Notes: generated from the sequence alone by a model not told the origin. DNA of 33,861 nt from Chromatiaceae bacterium (GCA_003232725.1 QIJH01000252.1:1-33861), one strand, 5' to 3'; shown: positions 1-10,453, numbered from the stretch's first letter. Program-made: numbers and translations.

Positions 1-421
1 CGGCTGCCGGTGGTGATGCCAGCCCTTGAAAATAATTTTTATCGATCACATTCAGCTGGGTATTAAAACGTGCCAGGCGCAACGCCGCACCGGCGGTATA
101 AACAAAGGCTGCAATCCAGCCAAGTTTGCCCATTGAACTAAGCGACCACATAAACATCACCAGTGCCGGTGCCAGTCCAAATGAGACCATGTCGGCCAGG
201 CTATCGTACTCAGCACCAAAATCACTCTGGGTGTTGGTGATGCGCGCGAGACGCCCATCAATACCATCCATAATCATCGCGACAAAGATCGCAATGGCAG
301 CGGCTTCAAAGCGTCCATCAATCGCGGCGATGATCGCAAAAAAACCGGCAAAGAGCCCTGCAGTGGTGAACAAATTGGGTAAAAGATAGACACCACGGCG
401 TCTTTGTTTCTGTTCAGTCAT
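1..421 (-). CDS. pssA: CDP-diacylglycerol--serine O-phosphatidyltransferase (partial, runs off window start)
   Basis: Reverse-strand translation from ATG at 421: MTEQKQRRRGVYLLPNLFTTAGLFAGFFAIIAAIDGRFEAAAIAIFVAMIMDGIDGRLARITNTQSDFGAEYDSLADMVSFGLAPA; contains the CDP-alcohol phosphatidyltransferase DG-x2-AR-x8-G-x3-D-x3-D pattern. Not in the ORF track because it is open at the window edge. Confidence 0.93.
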   Translation of the reverse strand, partial: MTEQKQRRRGVYLLPNLFTTAGLFAGFFAIIAAIDGRFEAAAIAIFVAMIMDGIDGRLARITNTQSDFGAEYDSLADMVSFGLAPALVMFMWSLSSMGKLGWIAAFVYTAGAALRLARFNTQLNVIDKNYFQGLASPPAA

Positions 422-441
422 ATCACGTCTACTCTTAAGCG

Positions 442-1122
442 TTATGTTCCCAGGGCAACATCATTTGCTCGATCTTTACTAGCCGAAACATGTTCATGTA
501 TCAACGTCGCCAGGATATCAGAGCCAGCGTACAGCGTATCGCCAACCGCCACTTCGACCCTCGCATCAATCGGTAACAGTACTTCTATATAACCACCAAA
601 GCGAACCAGACCACAGCGCGCTCCCTGTCCAATACGTTCTCCCGTCTGATGATAACAGACAGGCTTTAGGGCGTTACTAGCCACTGCCATCACCAACACT
701 ACATCATCATTTTCATCGCTCTGCAACCACATTGCATAACGATCGAGTACCTCAGCCTCGCCGTCATCACTCGCTGACGAATGCCAATGTTGAACAATAT
801 TCCCTTCCATTGGTGCGCGCGTCACATAAGTGCCTAAACGACTCATCCGAATAGAGATCTTATTGGCATCACGCTTGAGGTAGTTGTCATACACGCGTTC
901 AATCGCCAGCACAACACCATCGGCAGGGCTCACGATACCAAGCGGTGCAGATGGAATGACGCGCTGTGGGTCTCTAAACAGATAGGCCAGCACAAGAGAC
1001 AATAACCAGAGTGGCAGAGCACCCAATAAGCCAAAGTAAAATTTTGCGACAAAACCAGACAGCGCAAGCGCAGCGATAAATAGCCACCCTTCACGAGCAA
1101 TATAGGGATGAGCACGACTCAT
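442..1122 (-). CDS. psd: Phosphatidylserine decarboxylase-family protein (short type), apparently lacking the catalytic His and Ser
   Basis: 226 aa; SPADGVV, RAPMEG and RFGGYIEVLLP align with short-type Psd (SPADG, VHVNRAPVDG, RFGSRVDVYLP); lies between pssA and ilvC. Confidence 0.85.
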   Translation of the reverse strand: MSRAHPYIAREGWLFIAALALSGFVAKFYFGLLGALPLWLLSLVLAYLFRDPQRVIPSAPLGIVSPADGVVLAIERVYDNYLKRDANKISIRMSRLGTYVTRAPMEGNIVQHWHSSASDDGEAEVLDRYAMWLQSDENDDVVLVMAVASNALKPVCYHQTGERIGQGARCGLVRFGGYIEVLLPIDARVEVAVGDTLYAGSDILATLIHEHVSASKDRANDVALGT

Positions 1123-1153
1123 AATATAAACTCAGTCTCGTAAAAATTAAAAA

Positions 1154-1186
1154 GCCTCAACACTGGGATCGACCCAGTGTTGAGGC
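1154..1186 (-). terminator. Rho-independent terminator downstream of ilvC
   Basis: Perfect 14-bp stem GCCTCAACACTGGG / CCCAGTGTTGAGGC; T-rich tract follows on the minus strand (ctttttaattttta). Confidence 0.85.
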
Positions 1187-1244
1187 TCTATCACGTTGTA
1201 ACCAGCCACGAATGTCTGCCAACAACGCTGCGTCAGATTAGCAC

Positions 1245-2285
<1,041 letters not shown>

Positions 2286-2370
2286 TTACTGAAATTTAAA
2301 TTCATACCACTACGCCTGATTCAGGCATCGTGTCTAAAAACCAGTTGCGGCTAATTCTGTTGAAAACAAC

Positions 2371-2862
2371 TTAAGAATGCAGGCTTTTTTCGCCGCGCGC
2401 GATGCCACTAACACCAGAGCGCACTATCTCAATGATCTGGTCAGCGTTAATTGCCGCAATGAACTCAACAATTTTCTCACCAGAATCAGTCAATTCTATC
2501 GTATATGACGCCTCGGTAACATCGATAATGCGCCCATTGAAGATATCTGCGAGCCTTTTGTACTCTTCACGTGCCTCGCCAACGGCTTTCACCTTGATTA
2601 GCGCCATCTCTCGCTCAATATGCTCAGCTTCACTCAGGTTCACCAGTTTAACCACATCAATCAGTTTATTAAGCTGTTTGGTAATCTGCACGATGATATC
2701 TTCAGAACCGCTAGTAACAATCGTCATACGTGACATTGAGGCATCTTCAGTCGGCGCAACCGTTAGCGATTCAATATTATAACCACGCGCAGAAAAAAGC
2801 CCTGCAACACGAGACAGTGCGCCGGCCTCATTTTCCATCAAAATTGAAATTACATGTCTCAT
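2371..2862 (-). CDS. ilvN: Acetolactate synthase small subunit
   Basis: 163 aa; N-terminal ACT domain MRHVISILMENEAGALSRVAGLFSARGYNIESL; adjacent to the large subunit. Confidence 0.97.
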   Translation of the reverse strand: MRHVISILMENEAGALSRVAGLFSARGYNIESLTVAPTEDASMSRMTIVTSGSEDIIVQITKQLNKLIDVVKLVNLSEAEHIEREMALIKVKAVGEAREEYKRLADIFNGRIIDVTEASYTIELTDSGEKIVEFIAAINADQIIEIVRSGVSGIARGEKSLHS

Positions 2863-2866
2863 CAGA

Positions 2867-4570
2867 TTACACCAAAATCATTTCATTAAGGCCCGCACCG
2901 GCAGGAATCATCGGGTAAACATTCTCTTCACTGTCGGTGACAAAATCCATAAATACCAGGCGATCTTTGAGCTTCATTGCCTCTTCCATTGCGCCGTCAA
3001 CATCCGCTGGATTATCGATGCGCATGCCTACATGTCCATAACTTTCAGCCAGTTTAACAAAATCAGGCAGCGCGTCCATATAAGACATGGCATAACGACC
3101 ATCGTAGAAAAACTCCTGCCACTGACGCACCATGCCAAGATAACGGTTATTCAATGCGATAATTTTAATCGGCAAGCCATATTGCAAACAGGTTGAAAGC
3201 TCCTGAATACACATTTGGATACTGCCTTCACCGGTCACACAGGCGACCGTCGCATCTGGATGAGCAAACTGCACCCCCATCGCCGCGGGCAAGCCAAAAC
3301 CCATCGTGCCAAGGCCACCCGAGTTGATCCAGCGATAAGGCTTGTCAAACTTGTAATACTGCGCCGCCCACATCTGGTGCTGGCCCACATCAGAGGTTAC
3401 GTAAGCATCACCATTAGTCTCTCTATAGAGCGCTTCAACCACCTGTTGCGGCTTCACTTTGTCACTTTCAGTATCATACTTAAGACAGTCTGCAGCGCGC
3501 CATGCGGTGATCTGCTGCCACCATTCGCCAATGGCCTGCTCATCAGGCTTTTTGCCGCCCTTTTTAAGCATCGCGATCATCTCTTGCAACACATTGGTCA
3601 CTGAACCAACAATCGGCACGTCAACTTTGACGTTTTTTGAAATCGAAGAGGGATCAATATCAACATGAATGATCCTGGCATGCGGACAGAACTTCTCAAT
3701 ATTGCCGGTCACGCGGTCATCAAAGCGCGCGCCAATCGCAATTAGCACATCGCAATGATGCATTGTCATATTGGCTTCGTAGGTACCGTGCATGCCAAGC
3801 ATACCGAGAAATTGTTTATCGGTCGCCGGATAGGCACCCAACCCCATCAGGGTATTGGTTATCGGGTAGTTCAGTTGCTGTACCAGTTCAGTCAACTCTG
3901 CTGCACCACGCCCCAATACCACGCCACCACCGGTATAGAAGATAGGGCGTTTAGCCGAAAGCATCATCGCCACCGCGCGTTTGATCTCACCAGCATCACC
4001 CATTTCAACAGGGCTATACGAGCGCATTTTAATCGTCTTAGGGTAGTTGAACTCAGCCTTGTTAGCGGTGACATCTTTTGGAAGGTCAATCACAACCGGC
4101 CCAGGACGCCCCGTCGTCGCAATATAAAATGCTTTTTTGATCGTCTCAGCCAGATCAGCAACTTCCTTCACCAGAAAGTTATGTTTCACACAGGGGCGAG
4201 TGATGCCGATTGAATCAACTTCCTGAAACGCATCATTACCGATCATATTGGTGAAAACCTGGCCGGTAATCACCACCATCGGAATCGAATCCATATAGGC
4301 GGTCGCGATCCCGGTCACCGCATTGGTCGCACCGGGGCCAGAGGTCACCAGTGCAACACCCGCTTTACCGGTCGAGCGTGCGTAGCCATCAGCCGCATGG
4401 GTCGCTGCCTGCTCATGCCTCACCAGTACATGTTTAATGTCCTCTTGTTGATACAGCGCATCGTAGATGTGCAGTACCGCTCCGCCTGGATATCCAAACA
4501 GATGTTTCACTCCCTCTTCTTTCAGGGAACGGACAAGTATCTCCGCGCCGGTTAATTCCACAGCAAGCAC
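2867..4570 (-). CDS. ilvB: Acetolactate synthase large subunit
   Basis: 567 aa; ThDP-dependent enzyme, [30 protein letters not shown]-like ThDP region; GTG start at 4570 preceded by AGAGGG. Confidence 0.97.
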   Translation of the reverse strand: MLAVELTGAEILVRSLKEEGVKHLFGYPGGAVLHIYDALYQQEDIKHVLVRHEQAATHAADGYARSTGKAGVALVTSGPGATNAVTGIATAYMDSIPMVVITGQVFTNMIGNDAFQEVDSIGITRPCVKHNFLVKEVADLAETIKKAFYIATTGRPGPVVIDLPKDVTANKAEFNYPKTIKMRSYSPVEMGDAGEIKRAVAMMLSAKRPIFYTGGGVVLGRGAAELTELVQQLNYPITNTLMGLGAYPATDKQFLGMLGMHGTYEANMTMHHCDVLIAIGARFDDRVTGNIEKFCPHARIIHVDIDPSSISKNVKVDVPIVGSVTNVLQEMIAMLKKGGKKPDEQAIGEWWQQITAWRAADCLKYDTESDKVKPQQVVEALYRETNGDAYVTSDVGQHQMWAAQYYKFDKPYRWINSGGLGTMGFGLPAAMGVQFAHPDATVACVTGEGSIQMCIQELSTCLQYGLPIKIIALNNRYLGMVRQWQEFFYDGRYAMSYMDALPDFVKLAESYGHVGMRIDNPADVDGAMEEAMKLKDRLVFMDFVTDSEENVYPMIPAGAGLNEMILV

Positions 4571-4582
4571 CCTCTTTAAAAC

Positions 4583-4743
4583 GAGAACTTTGCACGATTG
4601 TTCTTTTCTCTTCTGGCGGCGTTAACAGCGGACTCAAGCGGTCATTTATCGTTATAAACGCCCTCATCCCGTGCGCTTTTGCCTCGCCTAAAGCGCCTGC
4701 TGTTGGTGCCAGAGAAAAAAATCGCTGTTCATGCAAAGGTCTC
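4583..4743. repeat. Short inverted-repeat element (MITE-like), family 1 copy A
   Basis: Ends GAGAACTTTGCACGA / (rc) GAGACCTTTGCATGA; similar in ends and interior to 15904-16040. About 161 bp. Confidence 0.75.
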
Positions 4744-4957
4744 TTAACAAGTAAAACACCCGCAGAACGGGTGATTAGAATAATCCAATAATGCATTAAT
4801 ATACGGGATCGAATTTTAATGAGATTCGGCGCAAAAAGATAGGGAAGAAAGAAAAAACTTGAGAAAATACAAGCCATTTCCGCGGTTTAATACGGTTTTA
4901 CAGCGGAAATCACAGCAATATCCCAATCAAAAAAAGAGGGGTATTGACGTGCCATTG

Positions 4958-5111
4958 CTAAAATACTCAGAGAGTAGTCAAAATTAACAGTGGCTGCTCA
5001 GATCGCCCATGAAATCTGCCAGTTCAAGGCTAAAAATGTGGGTTTACACGTGTAAATGATCATTTTTTAACGCTGAACGGGTGGATTTCATGGGTTAGCT
5101 GAGTAGTTACA
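4958..5111. repeat. IS66-like MITE, family 2 copy C (degenerate left end)
   Basis: Right end GCTGAGTAGTTAC; core GAAATCTGCCAGTTCAAGGCTAAAAATGTGGGTTTACACGTGTAAATGATCATTTTTTAACGC matches the copy at 16094-16245; same overall length when aligned. Confidence 0.78.
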
Positions 5112-5177
5112 AAATTCAGAGCAATATCACGCCTGAAATAGCACCTCATGTTAATACCTCACATCCTGAAAACCTGT

Positions 5178-5897
5178 TTATTCAGTAAAATGACGCTTTA
5201 AAAATCGCTGAATGGCCAACCACGCCTCTTCGCTTGCCGCTGCATTATAGGATGAACTCATTGGGTTAACAAAACCACTATCAGCGTCCAGCGTCACCAC
5301 ATCCAGGTTTATGCGAAGCCTCAGCATTACCTGCTGAAACTCGTCTAACTGCTCAATGCCAAACGCAGGATCAAGTCGCCCGAACACACCTAGGATCGGC
5401 GCATTAAGACGCTCAAGCGCCTGCTGATTCCCCTTTGGCATCGCATAAAAGGCGACCAATGCGTCGATATCGGTATCATCACTCGATGCGATTTGATAAA
5501 GATAGCTAGCACCATACCCCCAGCCAATCGCGGCGACTAAATCCTGCTGCCTTTTCAGGTAATCAATCGCACCATGAAGGTTAGCGGTCACCCACTCCGG
5601 GTCTGTTTGTGCCACCACCATTTTTGCCATGGAGTCTCGCAGCACTGGGCGGCCATCAAAAAGGTCAGCCACCACCACCCGAAAACCCTGTTTCGCATAG
5701 CGATCTGCCCAGCTCTTAACTTCATCAGCCAATCCCCAACGATCATGCGCAATGACAATGCCAACCTCGGCATCCGCAGGCCCAGTCACATAGGCATCAA
5801 ACGATGTTCCATATGCGGTCTTTAACGTGACCATCTCGGCATTAGCCGCGCCCGTCCAAAGACAGCACATCACCATTAGCAAACCGTTGCGCAACAT
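5178..5897 (-). CDS. Dienelactone hydrolase-family protein with N-terminal signal peptide; nucleophile apparently lost
   Basis: 239 aa; signal peptide MLRNGLLMVMCCLWTGAANA; DLH-like GIVIAHDRWGLADEVKSWADRYAKQGFRVVVADLFDGRP; AIGWGYGASY at the usual GxCxGG elbow. Confidence 0.82.
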   Translation of the reverse strand: MLRNGLLMVMCCLWTGAANAEMVTLKTAYGTSFDAYVTGPADAEVGIVIAHDRWGLADEVKSWADRYAKQGFRVVVADLFDGRPVLRDSMAKMVVAQTDPEWVTANLHGAIDYLKRQQDLVAAIGWGYGASYLYQIASSDDTDIDALVAFYAMPKGNQQALERLNAPILGVFGRLDPAFGIEQLDEFQQVMLRLRINLDVVTLDADSGFVNPMSSSYNAAASEEAWLAIQRFLKRHFTE

Positions 5898-5972
5898 CCC
5901 TCTTCCCCTGAATGACTTCTAATCTTGAATAAAAGCATACCTGAGAAGCCGGATATACGCCATCCGCTCAAG

Positions 5973-8477
5973 TCACCCCTCACGTAACGCCAATAATGGT
6001 GGATAGTTGAGCACTTTTCGCGTACCCAGTACGCCCGCCAGCCCAATCCCTGCACCCCCGCCAATAATGCCAATCAACCACACCCAACCATTAAAGTGGT
6101 ATTCAAGCTGAAACAGATGCACCGCCAACACATACCCCAATAGACTTGCAGCAGCGGCTGCCACCATTCCCGCCAGCGCACCTAATGTAACAAATTCAGC
6201 AATCACCCCATTCATCAGGCGGCGACGCCCAGCACCCAGCGTACGCAGAATGACACTCTCACGTATGCGCTCATCAAGTGTTGAATAGATTGCGGCATAC
6301 ATCACTAATAATCCCGCGATCAAGGTAAAAAGAAAGACATATTCAACCGCCAACGTGACACGTTCAATAATAATACGCACCTGCGTCATCACCGCCGCGA
6401 TATCAATCACCGTAATATTAGGGAATTGACGTACCATTTTATCGAGTACTAAATACTCATCTTCAGGCAGATAAAAACCACTCATGAAACTGCTCGAATA
6501 GGACTCCAGCACGCCAGGGGATGCAATCACAAAAAAGTTGGGGCGAAACGAGTCCCATTCAACTGATCGAAGATTACTCACCCGCGCGCTAACACGCTGC
6601 TCATCAATCAAAAAAACCAGCGTATCCCCCACCTCAATCGACAATGCTTTTGCAATCCCCTCTTCCACTGAAAATTGCCGCTCACTCTCTGCAGCTGTCC
6701 ACCACTCACCCGCGATCAATTGATTATCAACCTGCATCTGTGCGGCCCACGAAAGATTAAACTGCCTTTCCAATAGATGCTGCGCACGCGGATTCTCATA
6801 GTGCTCTGGCTGAACCGCTTTGCCGCCAATCTCAACGAGTCGACCACGAATCATCGGATATAGTGCAGGTGCCTTTAACCCCTCTTCACTAAAAAATTGG
6901 CTTAATGGTTCAACCTGATCAGGCTGAATATTAATCAGAAACCGATTGGGTGCATCATCCGGCAAACTATCACCCCACTCATTCAACAAGTCATCACGAA
7001 TCACAGAAAATAGCAGCAACACCATAATACCGAGGCCAAAAGCGATCACCTGCGCAACACTGCTCATCGGTCGTCTCATTAGATTAGTGACACCAAAACG
7101 CCACTCAACAAAAAGGTGCGCGCGAAACGTTGCCAACACCTTCAGCAATAAAAATGCAACGCCAGCCAGTAACAATAACGCGACGATCAAACCGCCCAGC
7201 ACATAAAGGCCCAGTTTGAGGTCTCCCGCCTGCCACACAATCAATGCGGAGAGCACCACAAACCCCAGTCCGTAGGTAGAGATGCTGCGCGTCGGCAGTG
7301 CACCAAGATCTCTACGTAATACACGTAGCGAGGGGACATTTTTCAGGTGTAGTAACGGCGGCAGTGCAAAACCGAACTGCGTCACCAGGCCTGTTAACAG
7401 GCCAAACAAGATGGGTAACAGCGACGGCGTTGGCAGCGCAAAATCAGCCAGTGAACCCATAATACCCACCAGCACAAACTGCGCGCCAAACCCGAGCAGA
7501 CAACCTACCGCGCCAGCCATTAAACCAAGCCATAACATCTGCAACATAAAGATCGACAAGATCTGTTGCTGTGAACCACCCACACAACGCATCACCGCGC
7601 AGCTATCTAAATGACGTCGAATAAAGCGTTGTGATGATGTCGCCACTGCAACGCCAGCCAATAGTACACTGACCATCGCAGCGAGCCCCAAAAACCGTCG
7701 CGCGCGCTCCAGCGCACTGCGCACTTCCGGACGCGCCTCTTCAATCCCTTCCATGCGCTGCCCAGCCTGTAATCTCGGTTCAACCATGGCACGAAAATTC
7801 GCCACTGCCGCGACCTCTCCTGCAAACATCATGCGGTGACGCACACGACTTGCAGGGGTAACCAATCCGGTACTGGCAACATCAGTCAGGTTCAGCATCA
7901 CCCGTGGTGCCAGACTGAACAATTGGCCACTGGCACGGGCCGGTTCGTTCGTCAGTATCGACGCGATTTTGAAGTCAGCCTCACCGACCCTCACCACATC
8001 ATTCACATTAACCCCAAGGAGATCCAGCAGCTGCATATCGACCCAAATACTACCCGCTTCAGGAACCCCTGTCGCCACTCGGTCTGACGCAAAACGTTGC
8101 TGAGAAATACGTAACTCACCACGCAGTGGATAAGGTGATTCAACCGCCTTAATCGACACCAGCTGGTTGCGTTCCGCGGCCATCATCATGCTTGGGAATT
8201 CAATCGAGGTAGCACTTTCCAACGCTAGTTTGTCAGCATCAATCCGCAACGTTTCAGAAATAACCCGGTCAGAAATCATCACCAGGTCAGCACCTAACAG
8301 TGTATTGGCCTGGTTTTCAAGCGCCAGACGCACACGATCGGTAAAAAAACCAACGGAGGTGACGCTGCCAACCGCAATCACCAACGCCAGACTCAGGACA
8401 GTTAGCTCACCCGCACGCCAGTCTCGACGTAACATGCGCCACGACATGCGAATAGAGGCTGCCATGTGGTGACTCAC
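5973..8477 (-). CDS. FtsX-like ABC transporter permease (YbbP type)
   Basis: 834 aa; multiple TM segments, two FtsX-like regions; adjacent to an ATPase and divergent from tesA, as for ybbAP. Confidence 0.9.
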   Translation of the reverse strand: MSHHMAASIRMSWRMLRRDWRAGELTVLSLALVIAVGSVTSVGFFTDRVRLALENQANTLLGADLVMISDRVISETLRIDADKLALESATSIEFPSMMMAAERNQLVSIKAVESPYPLRGELRISQQRFASDRVATGVPEAGSIWVDMQLLDLLGVNVNDVVRVGEADFKIASILTNEPARASGQLFSLAPRVMLNLTDVASTGLVTPASRVRHRMMFAGEVAAVANFRAMVEPRLQAGQRMEGIEEARPEVRSALERARRFLGLAAMVSVLLAGVAVATSSQRFIRRHLDSCAVMRCVGGSQQQILSIFMLQMLWLGLMAGAVGCLLGFGAQFVLVGIMGSLADFALPTPSLLPILFGLLTGLVTQFGFALPPLLHLKNVPSLRVLRRDLGALPTRSISTYGLGFVVLSALIVWQAGDLKLGLYVLGGLIVALLLLAGVAFLLLKVLATFRAHLFVEWRFGVTNLMRRPMSSVAQVIAFGLGIMVLLLFSVIRDDLLNEWGDSLPDDAPNRFLINIQPDQVEPLSQFFSEEGLKAPALYPMIRGRLVEIGGKAVQPEHYENPRAQHLLERQFNLSWAAQMQVDNQLIAGEWWTAAESERQFSVEEGIAKALSIEVGDTLVFLIDEQRVSARVSNLRSVEWDSFRPNFFVIASPGVLESYSSSFMSGFYLPEDEYLVLDKMVRQFPNITVIDIAAVMTQVRIIIERVTLAVEYVFLFTLIAGLLVMYAAIYSTLDERIRESVILRTLGAGRRRLMNGVIAEFVTLGALAGMVAAAAASLLGYVLAVHLFQLEYHFNGWVWLIGIIGGGAGIGLAGVLGTRKVLNYPPLLALREG

Positions 8478-9178
8478 ACCGCCACCGATCGCTCAACGGC
8501 GACCAACCTGCCAGCATCAATCCTCAACGAACGATGACAACGCCGCGCCAACGCTTCATCATGCGTCACCAGCACAATGGTCGCATCCTGCTCACGGTTC
8601 AATTCAAACAGCAGCGCTATCACGCGCTCGCCAGTGGCGCTATCGAGGTTCCCTGTCGGTTCATCAGCAAACAATATCTTTGGCTTCACCACAAAGCCCC
8701 GCGCAATCGCTACGCGTTGCTGCTCACCACCCGAGAGCTGTTTTGGGTAGTGATGCAGTCGTTCAGCCAGACCAACGCGCGCCAGCATTTCAGAGGCCTG
8801 CGGTGCAACATCCATCGCACCACCAAGCTCCAGCGGTAACATCACATTCTCTAATGCGGTAAGGTTTGGTAACAGCTGAAATGACTGAAAAACAAAACCT
8901 ACCGTCGATTGCCTTAACGCGGCACGACCATCTTCATCCAGCTTGAACAGATCATGTCCATCAAGCCACACCTGACCGTCGCTTGGCACATCGAGCCCAG
9001 CAAGAATTCCCAGCAAGGTCGATTTCCCTGAACCCGACGCACCGACAATCGCCACTGCCTCGCCAGCATCGATCTCAAGCGAGAGGTCATCAAGTAACAC
9101 CAACTCGCCCTCAGGACTGACCACCCGCTTGCTAAGTCCTTGCACACGCACAATCGAATGTGAGATATTTTCTGCCAT
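8474..9178 (-). CDS. ABC transporter ATP-binding protein (YbbA type)
   Basis: Walker A GASGSGKST, signature LSGGEQQR, Walker B ILFADEPT. Start chosen at 9178 (MAENISHS), preceded by AGGAG; the ORF extends to 9211. Overlaps permease start by ATGA-type overlap. Confidence 0.93.
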   Translation of the reverse strand: MAENISHSIVRVQGLSKRVVSPEGELVLLDDLSLEIDAGEAVAIVGASGSGKSTLLGILAGLDVPSDGQVWLDGHDLFKLDEDGRAALRQSTVGFVFQSFQLLPNLTALENVMLPLELGGAMDVAPQASEMLARVGLAERLHHYPKQLSGGEQQRVAIARGFVVKPKILFADEPTGNLDSATGERVIALLFELNREQDATIVLVTHDEALARRCHRSLRIDAGRLVAVERSVAV

Positions 9179-9800
9179 GCTAAAACGACTCCTGATTTTG
9201 ATTACCCTCATCCTACCGACAACTGCAACTGCACAACAGCAGACTATTGTTGTGGTAGGCGACAGTTTAAGCGCAGCCTATGGCATGGCGCAAAAAGAGG
9301 GGTGGGTAAACCTGATCGCGATCAAGATAAAGGATGAGGCGCTACCCTACCATATCGTTAATACCAGTATCAGCGGCGAAACCACTCACGGTGCACTTGC
9401 TCGCTTTGCCGCTATTATCAACGCTCATCAGCCAGCCATCATCATTATAGCGCTGGGCGGTAACGACGGGCTGCGTGGTATGCCACTGAAGGCAATGAAA
9501 CAAAACCTCGCCAGCATGATTCAATCAGCACAAACCGTCAATGCAGACGTGCTGCTAGCCGGAATGCAGCTGCCACCAAACTACGGCCGCAGCTTTACGC
9601 AAAAATTTTCGAGTAGTTACCAGCAATTAGCCGATGAATACGATATTGCATTGCTGCCTTTTTTGCTGAAAGGGATGGATCAGGATTTAACCCTGTTTCA
9701 GCGCGACGGAATTCACCCGCTCAACAGCGCTCAGCCAATGATTCGGAATAATGTATGGCACTACCTGCTACCGTTATTAACAGCAACAGCGCCACAGTAA
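9177..9800 (+). CDS. tesA: Arylesterase / acyl-CoA thioesterase I, SGNH hydrolase
   Basis: GDSLSAAYGM (GDSL block), GGNDGLRG, DGIHPLNSAQ; signal peptide MLKRLLILITLILPTTATA. Confidence 0.94.
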   Translation: MLKRLLILITLILPTTATAQQQTIVVVGDSLSAAYGMAQKEGWVNLIAIKIKDEALPYHIVNTSISGETTHGALARFAAIINAHQPAIIIIALGGNDGLRGMPLKAMKQNLASMIQSAQTVNADVLLAGMQLPPNYGRSFTQKFSSSYQQLADEYDIALLPFLLKGMDQDLTLFQRDGIHPLNSAQPMIRNNVWHYLLPLLTATAPQ

Positions 9801-9805
9801 CCTAC

Positions 9806-10453
9806 CTACTGGTGAGACTCATCCAATAAACCATAGCGTAAGGCGACATGCGTCAACTCTGCATCGCTATGAATACGTAGTTTTTCAAACAATCTATATC
9901 GATAGGTGCTAATGGTTTTTGGACTCAAACAGAGTTCATCTGAAATTGCCTGGGTCTTTTTCCCCTGCGCCACCATTAACATCACCTGCAACTCACGATT
10001 TGAGAGCGAATCAAGTGGCGACGAGGACCCTGCACCAGGCAAAAAGGTTAATGCAAGGTGCTGAGCAATATCCGCACCAACGTAGCGCTTGCCTTTATTA
10101 ACCGACTTGATCGCGTTGATAATCTCTTCCGGGCTGCATCCTTTCGTCAAATAGCCAACCGCACCACTCTGTAACAGGCGTGACGGGAATGGTTCTTCGG
10201 CACAGACTGAAAGCACAACAATTTTTAGAGAAGGATATGATTTAAGTAGTTTACGCGTCGCTTCAAAGCCGCCAATACCGGGCATCTGAACATCCATTAA
10301 CACAAGATCAGGCTTTCTTTGACGCACAAAGCGGATCGCTTCTTCACCACTATCGACATCGCCGATCACTTTGATACCCGGTGCATCATTGAGAATGCGC
10401 ATAATACCAGCGCGTACCAATCTGTGATCGTCCACTAATAAGACATTTACCAT
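9806..10453 (-). CDS. Two-component response regulator, NarL/FixJ family (UvrY/GacA-like)
   Basis: 215 aa; REC domain VDDHRLVRAGI...DLVLMDVQMPG plus LuxR HTH LSNRELQVMLMVAQGKKTQAISDELCLSPKTISTYRYRLFEKL. Confidence 0.92.
   Translation of the reverse strand: MVNVLLVDDHRLVRAGIMRILNDAPGIKVIGDVDSGEEAIRFVRQRKPDLVLMDVQMPGIGGFEATRKLLKSYPSLKIVVLSVCAEEPFPSRLLQSGAVGYLTKGCSPEEIINAIKSVNKGKRYVGADIAQHLALTFLPGAGSSSPLDSLSNRELQVMLMVAQGKKTQAISDELCLSPKTISTYRYRLFEKLRIHSDAELTHVALRYGLLDESHQ

Noticed and set aside
3215-4213. Overlapping plus-strand ORFs (129 aa, 152 aa, 60 aa) opposite ilvB
   Set aside because: Shadow ORFs opposite a clearly homologous long gene; no recognisable domains.
4434-4877. 147-aa minus ORF spanning ilvB leader, MITE and ilvB start
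   Set aside because: As a full-length gene: it runs through the repeat and out of frame into ilvB. Only its first codons are discussed as a possible leader peptide.
6946-7614. Plus-strand ORFs opposite the ABC permease
   Set aside because: Antisense frames of a long real gene, low-complexity Ser/Thr/Arg content.
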